Source: Wenzhouxiangella sp. (GTDB lineage Bacteria; Pseudomonadota; Gammaproteobacteria; Xanthomonadales; Wenzhouxiangellaceae). From it: a stretch of 7,440 nt of DNA. The position numbers and the translations under genes were made by a program. Below the pieces are notes generated by a model. It was not told where the DNA came from and made no database searches. It was given only the letters and a program-made list of their open reading frames with translations. Each line of letters starts with the position of its first letter. Position 1 is the stretch's first letter. Location of the stretch: positions 1 through 7,440 of the forward strand of contig SKQI01000044.1 in assembly GCA_007119095.1 (NCBI GenBank). The letters are read 5' to 3'. Shown here in pieces: positions 1 through 5,628 of this stretch.

Positions 1-138
1 GTGGTCTTCAAGGCCATCGAGCGGCCACGCTTCATGCTGCTCACTCACGGCAATACGCGCTGGGCCTGGCGTATTCGGCGCTGGTTTCCCGAATTCTATT
101 TCCGTATGCTTATGCGGAATGCGCCGCGCATGAAGTAA
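1..138 (+). CDS. C-terminal end of a probable short-chain dehydrogenase/reductase (partial)
   Basis: The frame is open from the first base and ends with TAA at 136-138, giving 45 residues of a protein that starts outside the window. The tail is basic and aromatic (for example HGNTRWAWRIRRWFPEFYF, then a final APRMK). Such Arg/Trp-rich amphipathic ends, following an 'AIE-x-PR' stretch, are common at the C-terminus of classical SDR oxidoreductases, which reduce or oxidise carbonyl/hydroxyl groups with NAD(P). The Rossmann fold and the YxxxK catalytic motif would lie upstream and cannot be seen, so the family call is by resemblance only. A small hairpin 17 bases after the stop may end its transcript. 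It is probably not co-transcribed with the FHA-EAL gene, whose start is 109 bases downstream, but this is not certain. Confidence 0.5.
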   Translation: MVFKAIERPRFMLLTHGNTRWAWRIRRWFPEFYFRMLMRNAPRMK

Positions 139-155
139 CTTGTGGTGGCCGAAAG

Positions 156-172
156 CTGTCAGTTTGTGACAG
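156..172 (+). terminator. Perfect 6-bp inverted repeat, weak terminator or operator
   Basis: CTGTCA (156-161) and TGACAG (167-172) are perfect reverse complements around a 5-base centre GTTTG. In RNA this is a short hairpin followed by only three U residues, so as an intrinsic terminator for the upstream gene it would be weak. As DNA it is a 17-bp dyad about 75 bases before the FHA-EAL start, a sensible place for a regulator. Bases 153-165 recur in the opposite orientation at 4970-4982, upstream of the receiver gene, which mildly favours the operator reading. Confidence 0.35.
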
Positions 173-235
173 ATTTCCCCTTGCGGCCCGGCTGATTTGC
201 TCGGATACTGGCTACCGAGAGGGATAGTAGGATAT

Positions 236-239
236 GGAG
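236..239 (+). promoter_or_regulatory. Ribosome binding site that sets the FHA-EAL start
   Basis: GGAG at 236-239 lies 8 bases before the ATG at 248. The frame could be extended 17 codons upstream to a TTG at 197, but no Shine-Dalgarno sequence precedes that TTG, and the extra residues do not resemble FHA sequence. The ATG at 248 is therefore preferred. Confidence 0.65.
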
Positions 240-247
240 TGCTAGCA

Positions 248-1351
248 ATGCGCGAACGCTTTTACCTGGAAAGCTCGGCCGGCCAGGAACGCTTGCCGCG
301 ACGCATGGACCTGAATGGTTTTCCCGCTACCCTGGGCAGACATCCTGACTGCAGTCTGCAGCTCAACGTCGACCGTATCTCTCGTTTGCACGCCAGGTTC
401 GATTTCGTTGATGGTGAACTCCGAGTCGAAGACCTCGGCAGCACCAACGGGACTTTCGTTAATCATGAGATGATTCGTGGTCCTACCGTCATTGCCGCAG
501 GTGATGTCCTGCATCTGGCCGACCACGAGTTTCGTCTGATGCGGGACGAAAGTGCGCGCTCGTCTGTTGAGCGGTCCACTTCCTCGGCCGATACCATCGT
601 TGGCATGAGTTCCCTGCCGCGTCATTTTCCGCTGCAGATGTCTGCCTTCTTCGATCTGCTGGAGAACGAAAGGGTCTGCGCCTATCACCAGGAGATTCGC
701 ACGACCGATGGTCAAATCTATGCCTGGGAGCTGCTTGGGCGCAGTACCCATCCTGACCTTGTTGAAGGTCCGGGGCAGCTGTTCAGCCTTGCTGCTGCGC
801 TGAATGTCGAGGTTCGCCTTAGCCGCCTGTTAAGGCGCTGCGCATTCGAAGCAGCTCACAAAGCAGGGTTGGACCGTCCGCTGTTTTTCAATAACCATCC
901 ATCCGAGTGCGAGGACTTCGAAGATTTGCTGGTCGAGCTGCGCGAACTGCGTTCGACGTATCCCGATCTGAAGCTGGTTTTCGAGGTTCACGAATCGGCG
1001 GTGACCGATCTCAACATCATGGCTTCGGTACGAGACCAGCTAAGGGAAATGGGTATTGGCCTGGCCTACGATGACTTTGGGGCAGGCCAGGCCCGCTTGC
1101 TTGAATTGGTCGAGGTACCACCTGACTACCTGAAATTCGATATTTCCCTGATCAGGGGCCTGGATAGTCACGACTCTCCCAAATTTCGACTGTTGTCTAC
1201 CCTGAACGGCATGATCAGCGACTTGGGAATTCGAACGCTGGCCGAAGGCATCGAGACCAGAGAAAGTGCCGAGCTTTGCCGGGAAATCGGCATAGACCTG
1301 CTTCAGGGCTACTACTTTTCCCGGCCGGAACTCATTCGCGATCATCGATAG
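248..1351 (+). CDS. FHA domain - EAL domain fusion, cyclic-di-GMP phosphodiesterase
   Basis: A 367-residue, probably cytoplasmic protein with no signal peptide or membrane segment. Residues about 25-95 form an FHA domain, which binds phosphothreonine peptides. The diagnostic residues are present: Gly30-Arg31, Ser45-Arg46-x-His48 and the STNGT motif with Asn67-Gly68. A linker rich in Ser, Arg and Thr (about 100-125) leads to an EAL domain (about 135-365), which hydrolyses cyclic-di-GMP to pGpG. The EAL signature reads WELLGR (Glu161). The other expected metal and catalytic residues are also present: Asn215/Asn216, Glu246 and Glu249 (FEVHES), Asp275-Asp276 (DDFGAG), Lys296, Glu333 (AEGIE) and Gln353 (QGYYF). 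The enzyme is therefore probably active. No GGDEF domain is attached. The inference is that phosphorylation by a Ser/Thr kinase, encoded elsewhere, controls its partners, location or activity. The gene converges on the M13 peptidase gene. Start chosen at ATG 248 on the basis of the GGAG site. Confidence 0.92.
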   Translation: MRERFYLESSAGQERLPRRMDLNGFPATLGRHPDCSLQLNVDRISRLHARFDFVDGELRVEDLGSTNGTFVNHEMIRGPTVIAAGDVLHLADHEFRLMRDESARSSVERSTSSADTIVGMSSLPRHFPLQMSAFFDLLENERVCAYHQEIRTTDGQIYAWELLGRSTHPDLVEGPGQLFSLAAALNVEVRLSRLLRRCAFEAAHKAGLDRPLFFNNHPSECEDFEDLLVELRELRSTYPDLKLVFEVHESAVTDLNIMASVRDQLREMGIGLAYDDFGAGQARLLELVEVPPDYLKFDISLIRGLDSHDSPKFRLLSTLNGMISDLGIRTLAEGIETRESAELCREIGIDLLQGYYFSRPELIRDHR

Positions 1352-1360
1352 CACCATTCC

Positions 1361-1413
1361 ATCCGGTCGGCGACCGGGTGGCCGGGCGAACGGACGGCAG
1401 CCGTTCGCCCGGC
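1361..1413. terminator. Tandem GC-rich hairpins between convergent genes
   Basis: The 71-base gap between the two stop codons holds two inverted repeats. The larger is a perfect 13-bp stem (1381-1393 with 1401-1413) around a 7-base loop. The smaller pairs CCGGT (1363-1367) with ACCGG (1373-1377), extendable by outer pairs including one G-U. Neither strand has a clear T-tract after the stem, so this is not a textbook intrinsic terminator. Its position between convergent genes and its symmetry still suggest a shared bidirectional stop or a 3'-end stabilising structure. Confidence 0.6.
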
Positions 1414-1422
1414 GTTCCCTGT

Positions 1423-3456
1423 TCACCAGATACTGACGCGGTCTTCGGCCGGGATGTAGAGTGCATGGTTGGGACCGACGGCAAATGCCTCGTACCAGGC
1501 ATCCATATTACGAACCACGCCGTTGACGCGATAGCGCGCAGGGCTGTGAGGGCCGGTGATCAGGCGCGCTCTCAACGACTCTTCGGTCTCAATGGTCCGC
1601 CAGACCTGTGCCCAGGCCATGAAAAAGCGCTGGTCGCCAGAGAGACCATCAAGAACCGGCGCCTCGCCGTCGTGATTATCTGCCAGATAGAGCTGATAGG
1701 CATGGTGGGCTATGGAGAGGCCACCAAGGTCGCCGATATTCTCACCCAGGGAAAGCCTGCCGTTAACATTCATGCCCGGTAGCGGCTCAAAGGCATCGTA
1801 TTGGGCGACCAGGGCATCCGTGCGGCGCTCGAATTCAGCGCGCGACTGGTCAGTCCACCAGTTCCGCAGGACACCATCGGCGTCGGAACGCGAGCCTTGA
1901 TCGTCGAAGCCATGCCCCATTTCGTGACCGATCACACCGCCGATCGCACCGAAGTTGACTGCCGCGTCAGCCTTCGGATCGAAAAACGGAGGTTGCAGGA
2001 TGGCTGCCGGAAAAACGATCTCATTGCGGGTCGAGGAATAGTAGGCATTGACGGTTTGCGGGGTCATGAACCATTCCCATTCGCGCACCGGCTCGTCCAG
2101 CCGTGCCAGAGAATCCGCGCGCGCCCAGGCGGCAAGCCGGTCCAGATTGCCGATCAGGTCATCGGATGCAATGCTGACCGCGGAATAATCGCGCCAGCGA
2201 TCAGGGTAGCCAATCTTGGGCAGAAAGGCAGCCAGCTTGCGTTCGGCTTCCGCCCGCGTTTCTTCATCCATCCAGTCGAGAACGGCCAGACGTTCGGCGA
2301 AGGCACGCCGCAGGTATTCAACCAAGGTTTCCATTTGAGCGCGGTGTTCCGGCGGGAAGTGCCTTTCAACGTAGGCTTGCCCAACGAGCTCTCCGAGTCG
2401 ACTGCTGACCAGGTTGATGGCGCGTCGTTCACGCGGACGGCGTTCTTCTACCCCACCCAGGCGGCGTTGAAAAAATTCGAAATGCGCTTGGGCGTAAGCC
2501 TCGGGCAGCAGCGTGGCGCGGTTGTTTATCCAGTGAAAGGCATGCCAGGAAGCCCAGTGTTCGACCGGGGTTTCGGCGAAAAGCTCGGCATTGGCAATGA
2601 CGGCTCGGTCATTGGTCAAAACAAGCTCGTCGACCGCGTTTACTTCACGCGCTGACAGAAGCGCATCCCAGGGAAAGGCCGGGGCCAGGCTGTCGAGTTC
2701 GGTGCGTTCGACCAGGTTGTAGTTCGCTTCACGATCACGCTGCTCGACGCGGGTGAAATGGTTAGCGGCCACAGCAGTTTCCAGGGCGAGGATGTCTGCT
2801 GCCCGCTGTTCGGCCCGGTCAACGCCGGCGCGCTCCAGGGTGGCCGTAATGTAGGCCAGATAGGCGTCGCGGTGGGCAGGGAAGGGATCATCCTGACGGT
2901 CGTAGTAATCCCGGTTTGGCAGGCCGAGTCCGCTCTGAGCCAGGTGGACCAGGTAACGCTCTGGATTGCCGGCATCCTGGGTGATGTACACGCCCACCAG
3001 AGAACTTGCACCGGATTTACCCATCCATCTTGCCACCTCTTCGTGCGTCTCGATTGCCAGCAGCTGTTGCAGGCCTTCTTCGATGGGGGTCAGCCCAAGC
3101 GACTCGATGCGGGTGACATCCATGTAGCTGGCATGCAGGTTGGCAATCTGGCCTTGGGGCGAGTCAGACTGCGGATTGGTCTGTGCGGCTTCGCGGATGA
3201 TGGCCTCTACGTTTTCCTCGGCCTCAAGAGCGAGCTCAGCGAAAGCCCCAAAGCGAGAAAACCCGGCCGGCATCGATGCCGAGTCCAACCAGCCTTCGTT
3301 GACAAAGTTGAAGAAATCATCTCCCGCAGCCGTCGTCTTGCTGACGTGCTGGGTTTCAATGCCCCAGTCGCCAAGCCTGGCCTGCTCAGCAGCAACAACA
3401 CTCTGGCCTAGGAAAACTGAAATAAAAACAGGAATAAAAAGGTGGGATTTAAACAT
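1423..3456 (-). CDS. Exported M13 (neprilysin/PepO-type) zinc metallopeptidase
   Basis: A 677-residue protein, the usual length for bacterial M13 peptidases, which cut peptides of limited size. The N-terminus is a Sec signal peptide: a basic start (MFKSH), a hydrophobic core to about residue 20, and a likely cleavage site in VVAAEQ. There is no lipobox Cys, so a soluble periplasmic or secreted product is expected. The catalytic signature HEMGH places zinc ligands at His511 and His515, with Glu512 as general base. ENIGD supplies Glu572 as third ligand and Asp576. The substrate-binding motif is NAYY at 470-473. HSPARYR gives His637 and Arg643, matching neprilysin His711 and Arg717. It ends in VSIW rather than the animal CxxW form, so it lacks the Cys that is disulphide-bonded in animal enzymes. 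No strong Shine-Dalgarno precedes ATG 3456, but the signal peptide supports that start. It appears to be a single-gene unit, divergent from the HD-GYP gene. Confidence 0.95.
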   Translation of the reverse strand: MFKSHLFIPVFISVFLGQSVVAAEQARLGDWGIETQHVSKTTAAGDDFFNFVNEGWLDSASMPAGFSRFGAFAELALEAEENVEAIIREAAQTNPQSDSPQGQIANLHASYMDVTRIESLGLTPIEEGLQQLLAIETHEEVARWMGKSGASSLVGVYITQDAGNPERYLVHLAQSGLGLPNRDYYDRQDDPFPAHRDAYLAYITATLERAGVDRAEQRAADILALETAVAANHFTRVEQRDREANYNLVERTELDSLAPAFPWDALLSAREVNAVDELVLTNDRAVIANAELFAETPVEHWASWHAFHWINNRATLLPEAYAQAHFEFFQRRLGGVEERRPRERRAINLVSSRLGELVGQAYVERHFPPEHRAQMETLVEYLRRAFAERLAVLDWMDEETRAEAERKLAAFLPKIGYPDRWRDYSAVSIASDDLIGNLDRLAAWARADSLARLDEPVREWEWFMTPQTVNAYYSSTRNEIVFPAAILQPPFFDPKADAAVNFGAIGGVIGHEMGHGFDDQGSRSDADGVLRNWWTDQSRAEFERRTDALVAQYDAFEPLPGMNVNGRLSLGENIGDLGGLSIAHHAYQLYLADNHDGEAPVLDGLSGDQRFFMAWAQVWRTIETEESLRARLITGPHSPARYRVNGVVRNMDAWYEAFAVGPNHALYIPAEDRVSIW

Positions 3457-3488
3457 TTTCTACTATTGCGTGAAATTTATTAAGGAAT

Positions 3489-3671
3489 ATGCATAAAAAA
3501 TCGATACGGTGTATCGACCAAGCAACTGCCGGATGGTTCGAAAGCGAAGTACGGATCAGAGTAACCATTTTCCAAAAAGCAAACTGCGCGATGGTACTAT
3601 TGAAGCCCAAGATTGCTCGTGATGATCTTGGGTTTTCAAGGGTGGGATACGGGGCCAAGTATTTTTCATAA
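3489..3671 (+). CDS. Possible 60-codon leader ORF overlapping the HD-GYP start
   Basis: An open frame runs from ATG 3489 to TAA 3669-3671. Its last base is the A of the HD-GYP start codon, giving a TAATG overlap of the kind used for translational coupling. AGGA at 3483-3486 is only 2 bases from the ATG, too close for good initiation. An internal in-frame ATG at 3591 would give 26 residues. The peptide has mixed composition and no domain or signal peptide that I recognise. Its 3' half overlaps the terminator-like hairpin at 3603-3636. It may be a chance open frame; the case for it rests on the overlap and on the absence of a good Shine-Dalgarno for the HD-GYP gene. Confidence 0.2.
   Translation: MHKKSIRCIDQATAGWFESEVRIRVTIFQKANCAMVLLKPKIARDDLGFSRVGYGAKYFS
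3495..3517 (-). terminator. Hairpin followed by six T on the minus strand, in the peptidase leader
   Basis: Read on the minus strand, TCGATAC (3517-3511), loop ACC, and GTATCGA (3507-3501) form a perfect 7-bp stem followed directly by TTTTTT (3500-3495). This has the form of an intrinsic terminator, although the stem is short and only moderately GC-rich. It lies 38 bases upstream of the peptidase start codon. It could act as an attenuator in the peptidase leader, mark the end of a small minus-strand RNA, or be a DNA dyad bound by a regulator. Confidence 0.4.
3603..3636 (+). terminator. Intrinsic-terminator-like hairpin 34 bases before the HD-GYP gene
   Basis: CCCAAGAT (3606-3613) pairs perfectly with ATCTTGGG (3625-3632) around an 11-base loop, and TTTT follows at 3633-3636. 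Outer A-A-G (3603-3605) can also pair with the T-run. This has the form of a Rho-independent terminator on the plus strand, yet no plus-strand gene ends nearby and the next gene starts at 3671. It is therefore either a leader attenuator for the HD-GYP gene or the end of a short transcript from within the intergenic region. The 3' arm CTTGG (3627-3631) could instead pair with CCAAG at 3655-3659. Confidence 0.5.
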
Positions 3672-4906
3672 TGAGCATACTGTCCGAATACGAGCGCAAG
3701 ATTGATCCCGAGCAGCTGGAGATCGGGCACTTCGTGATCCGTATGGACGTGCCGTGGCAGGAAACCGATTTTCCGCTCGAGGGCGTGCGCGTCACCAATC
3801 AAGACATCCGTGCCTGGATGCGCGAACATTGTCGGTGGGTGGTTGTTGATCTTGAGCGCAGCCCGGGCGCCCGGACATTACGACGCTACGGCCACGGTTC
3901 TCTGACGCAAAAATCCTCATCCTCTCCAAAGCTGGATGTGATTCGCGAGTCGACCATCAACGAAGAAACGCTTCTGGTGGCGTCAGAGCAGTACCAGGCG
4001 CTGGATCGTCAGGTGTTCGAGTTGATGGCAAGCATGCGCAATAGCAAAGCGCTGGATACCGCTGCCGCACGCCAGGTGGTCAGCGAAGTGTCTTCCGCGC
4101 TGGAAAAAAACCTGGCAGCCCTGGTCTGGTTGACCCGGATCAAGGAGCGTGATCAATACACAGCACAGCACTGTATCAATACTGCAGTGTTGGCAATCGG
4201 TCTCGCCCACGGCCTCGATTGGGATAGGGGCGATGTCGAAATGGCTGGCCTGGCCGGGTTGTTGCATGACCTCGGCAAGACGCTGGTGGACCCGAAGATT
4301 CTCAACAAGCCGGGTCGTCTGACCCCGGAAGAGTTTGAGCAAGTCAAAGCCCACACGGAACTTGGGTTCGAACTGGTCAGGGAAGACGAAAATGTCCCCA
4401 TGCCGGTTGCCGATGCGGTACTCAATCACCACGAGCGGCCGGATGGTCGGGGCTATCCGGGCGCAAAAAGCGGGGAAGAGATCCGACCCTTGGCCCGACT
4501 GGTGGCGGTCGTGGATGCTTACGATGCGATTACCTCAAATCGGGTTTACGATCCGGCCCGTTCGCACCACGAGGCGCTGGGCATTTTGTGGAAAGAGCGC
4601 GAGCGCCAGTTTGATGGAAAAATGGTCGAAGCACTCATCCGCCTGATGGGTTGGGTTTCGCCCGGTACCCTGGTCAGGCTCAGCGATGGCCAGATTGCAG
4701 TCGTTCTGCAGACCAAGTCATCGCGGGGTTTGAGACCCGTTGTGAGACGGGTGCGTGCCAAATCCAACAGTCACACGCTGGATGAGGTCATTGATCTCAG
4801 CAAGTGGCAGGAAAGCAAGCATGGCATGCCTTTGACAATCGCCGAGGTGCTTCCGGACGGTGCGGACGGCATCAATGCGCGCGAACTAATAGCTAGCTTC
4901 AGCTAA
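3671..4906 (+). CDS. DUF3391 + HD-GYP cyclic-di-GMP phosphodiesterase
   Basis: A 411-residue protein, probably cytoplasmic. Residues about 4-120 resemble the DUF3391 domain that often precedes HD-GYP: an 'EQLEIGHFV...D.PW' opening and a 'WVVVDLERS' segment. The HD-GYP domain (about 150-350) hydrolyses cyclic-di-GMP to pGpG or GMP. Visible metal and signature residues are His167, His199-Asp200 with Gly202-Lys203 (HDLGK), His228, His253-His254-Glu255, the full HHERPDGRGYP signature (253-263) and Asp282 (VVDAYDA). All are intact, so activity is expected. The C-terminal part ends with the 'GTLVRLSDGQIAVVLQ' segment common after this domain. ATG 3671 has no good Shine-Dalgarno and overlaps the stop of a small upstream frame, so initiation may be coupled or weak. 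This start is kept because the next Met (residue 25) lies inside DUF3391. The receiver gene follows after 98 bases. Confidence 0.94.
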   Translation: MSILSEYERKIDPEQLEIGHFVIRMDVPWQETDFPLEGVRVTNQDIRAWMREHCRWVVVDLERSPGARTLRRYGHGSLTQKSSSSPKLDVIRESTINEETLLVASEQYQALDRQVFELMASMRNSKALDTAAARQVVSEVSSALEKNLAALVWLTRIKERDQYTAQHCINTAVLAIGLAHGLDWDRGDVEMAGLAGLLHDLGKTLVDPKILNKPGRLTPEEFEQVKAHTELGFELVREDENVPMPVADAVLNHHERPDGRGYPGAKSGEEIRPLARLVAVVDAYDAITSNRVYDPARSHHEALGILWKERERQFDGKMVEALIRLMGWVSPGTLVRLSDGQIAVVLQTKSSRGLRPVVRRVRAKSNSHTLDEVIDLSKWQESKHGMPLTIAEVLPDGADGINARELIASFS

Positions 4907-4954
4907 AGACTATCCTGCAAGTTCAAGCCCCATCGCCTTCGAGCAATGCATCCG

Positions 4955-4981
4955 AGCTGTTAATACAGTAAACTGACAGCT
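4955..4981. repeat. Nested inverted repeats upstream of the receiver gene
   Basis: AGCTGT (4955-4960) and ACAGCT (4976-4981) are reverse complements 15 bases apart. Inside lie CTGT-TAAT-ACAG (4957-4968) and CAGT-AA-ACTG (4966-4975), so several mutually exclusive foldings or overlapping DNA dyads exist. The element lies between the HD-GYP stop and the receiver's ribosome binding site. It could be a weak terminator of the HD-GYP transcript, an operator, or a structured leader. TAATAC (4961-4966) could be a -10 box, but its candidate -35 (TTCGAG, 4938-4943) is poor. Confidence 0.35.
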
Positions 4982-4988
4982 TCATTAC

Positions 4989-4994
4989 GGAGGG
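4989..4994 (+). promoter_or_regulatory. Strong ribosome binding site supporting a GTG start
   Basis: GGAGGG at 4989-4994 lies 10 bases before GTG 5005. No ATG in this frame occurs before the receiver domain's first strand, so the GTG is the best start. Confidence 0.7.
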
Positions 4995-5004
4995 AAACGG
5001 GATC

Positions 5005-5571
5005 GTGAGTCAGCTCGACCGCTTTCGCAGATTGCTGGGCCTGACAGCGTCCAACGAGCGACGAAACACGCACCGGATCGATGCGCGTGAGGGTACGCGC
5101 ATACTTATCATTGATGATTCTCGCACCGTAGTAGCTGCTCTCAGCCATATGCTGCGTCAAAGCGGCTATGAACCGATCGGCGCGAGTGACGCGGAAAAGG
5201 GCCTGGAACTAGCCATCAGCGAAAAACCGCATCTGATCTTTCTGGATATCGTGCTGCCCGGTTTGAACGGGTTTGCTGCGTTGCGGCGATTGCGCAAGGA
5301 CGAGCGTACCCACAAGATTCCCGTCATCATGATCAGTGGCAACCCGCAGGCTGCCGAACGTTTCTACCTGGAACGGATTGGCGCCGATGACTTCATGAAA
5401 AAGCCATTCGGTAGGGCAGAAGTGTTCTCCCGGATAGAAAAGCTGGTCAAACAGGGCGCCTTGCCCGGGCGCAAGATCAGCGAGGAAAAGCAGGCGGCCA
5501 TGACCGTCGATGAAGATCACAAAATCAGCGACGACATGCCTGACCCTTTTGACCTTTCCCGACAGGGTTGA
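5005..5571 (+). CDS. Stand-alone response-regulator receiver protein
   Basis: A 188-residue protein with a single CheY-like receiver domain (about 31-152) and no DNA-binding or enzymatic output domain. The phosphorylation site is Asp81 (LIFLDIVLPG). The acidic pair is Asp37-Asp38, the conserved hydroxyl residue Ser111 (VIMISG), and the conserved Lys is Lys133 (KKPF), so it should accept a phosphoryl group from a histidine kinase. The 'VLPGLNGF' segment recalls PilH/PilG-type receivers of twitching and chemotaxis systems, but no partner genes are here to confirm this. A 30-residue N-terminal extension begins with a basic amphipathic stretch (RFRRLLGL). The C-terminal tail of about 35 residues is polar and acid-rich (EDHKISDDMPDPFD) and is probably flexible. 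It follows an HD-GYP gene; RpfG-type proteins carry receiver and HD-GYP in one chain, so signalling in trans between the two is a reasonable guess. Translation starts at GTG. Confidence 0.9.
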   Translation: MSQLDRFRRLLGLTASNERRNTHRIDAREGTRILIIDDSRTVVAALSHMLRQSGYEPIGASDAEKGLELAISEKPHLIFLDIVLPGLNGFAALRRLRKDERTHKIPVIMISGNPQAAERFYLERIGADDFMKKPFGRAEVFSRIEKLVKQGALPGRKISEEKQAAMTVDEDHKISDDMPDPFDLSRQG

Positions 5572-5628
5572 GTCTTTGCCTGATCTGCCGGACGGCTGCC
5601 CCCGACGCCCCAGGGAACTGAACAGTCG

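Larger units (their letters stand above)
3457..3670. other. Divergent AT-rich intergenic region with two outward-facing hairpins
   Basis: This 214-base region separates the peptidase gene (-) from the HD-GYP gene (+) and must hold control elements for both. It is clearly more AT-rich than the flanking genes, especially 3457-3500. I could not find a convincing -35/-10 pair on either strand. On the minus strand TTGGTC (reading down from about 3524) followed at 17 bases by a TTTTAT-like box is possible but weak. It contains a minus-strand hairpin plus T-run (3495-3517), a plus-strand hairpin plus T-run (3603-3636), and competing short complements: ATGGTT at 3533-3538, AACCAT at 3563-3568 and ATGGT at 3591-3595. 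Long open frames occur on both strands here, but none resembles a known protein. Confidence 0.6.

Noticed and set aside
156..172. LexA (SOS) box
   Set aside because: The gammaproteobacterial LexA box has CTGT and ACAG separated by 8 bases. Here the separation is 9 (156-172); at 4957-4979 it is 4 or 15. The outer AT-rich core is also absent.
197..247. TTG start for the FHA-EAL gene, adding 17 residues
   Set aside because: There is no Shine-Dalgarno before 197, while GGAG precedes ATG 248 at good spacing. The added residues do not look like part of the FHA fold.
1801..2655. 284-codon open frame on the plus strand
   Set aside because: It is the antisense of the M13 peptidase gene, whose zinc-binding and substrate motifs are intact on the other strand. 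No ribosome binding site or domain supports it.
3520..3670. Known cyclic-di-GMP-I (GEMM) riboswitch
   Set aside because: I looked for the conserved GCAAA...GGGACGCAAAGCC...GGTAGCC pattern before the HD-GYP gene. Only isolated pieces (AGCAAAC at 3579) occur, without the ordered conserved blocks.
3449..3829. 126-codon open frame on the minus strand across the divergent region
   Set aside because: It overlaps the start of the HD-GYP gene on the other strand and the start of the peptidase gene. It has no recognised domain and is probably a chance open frame.
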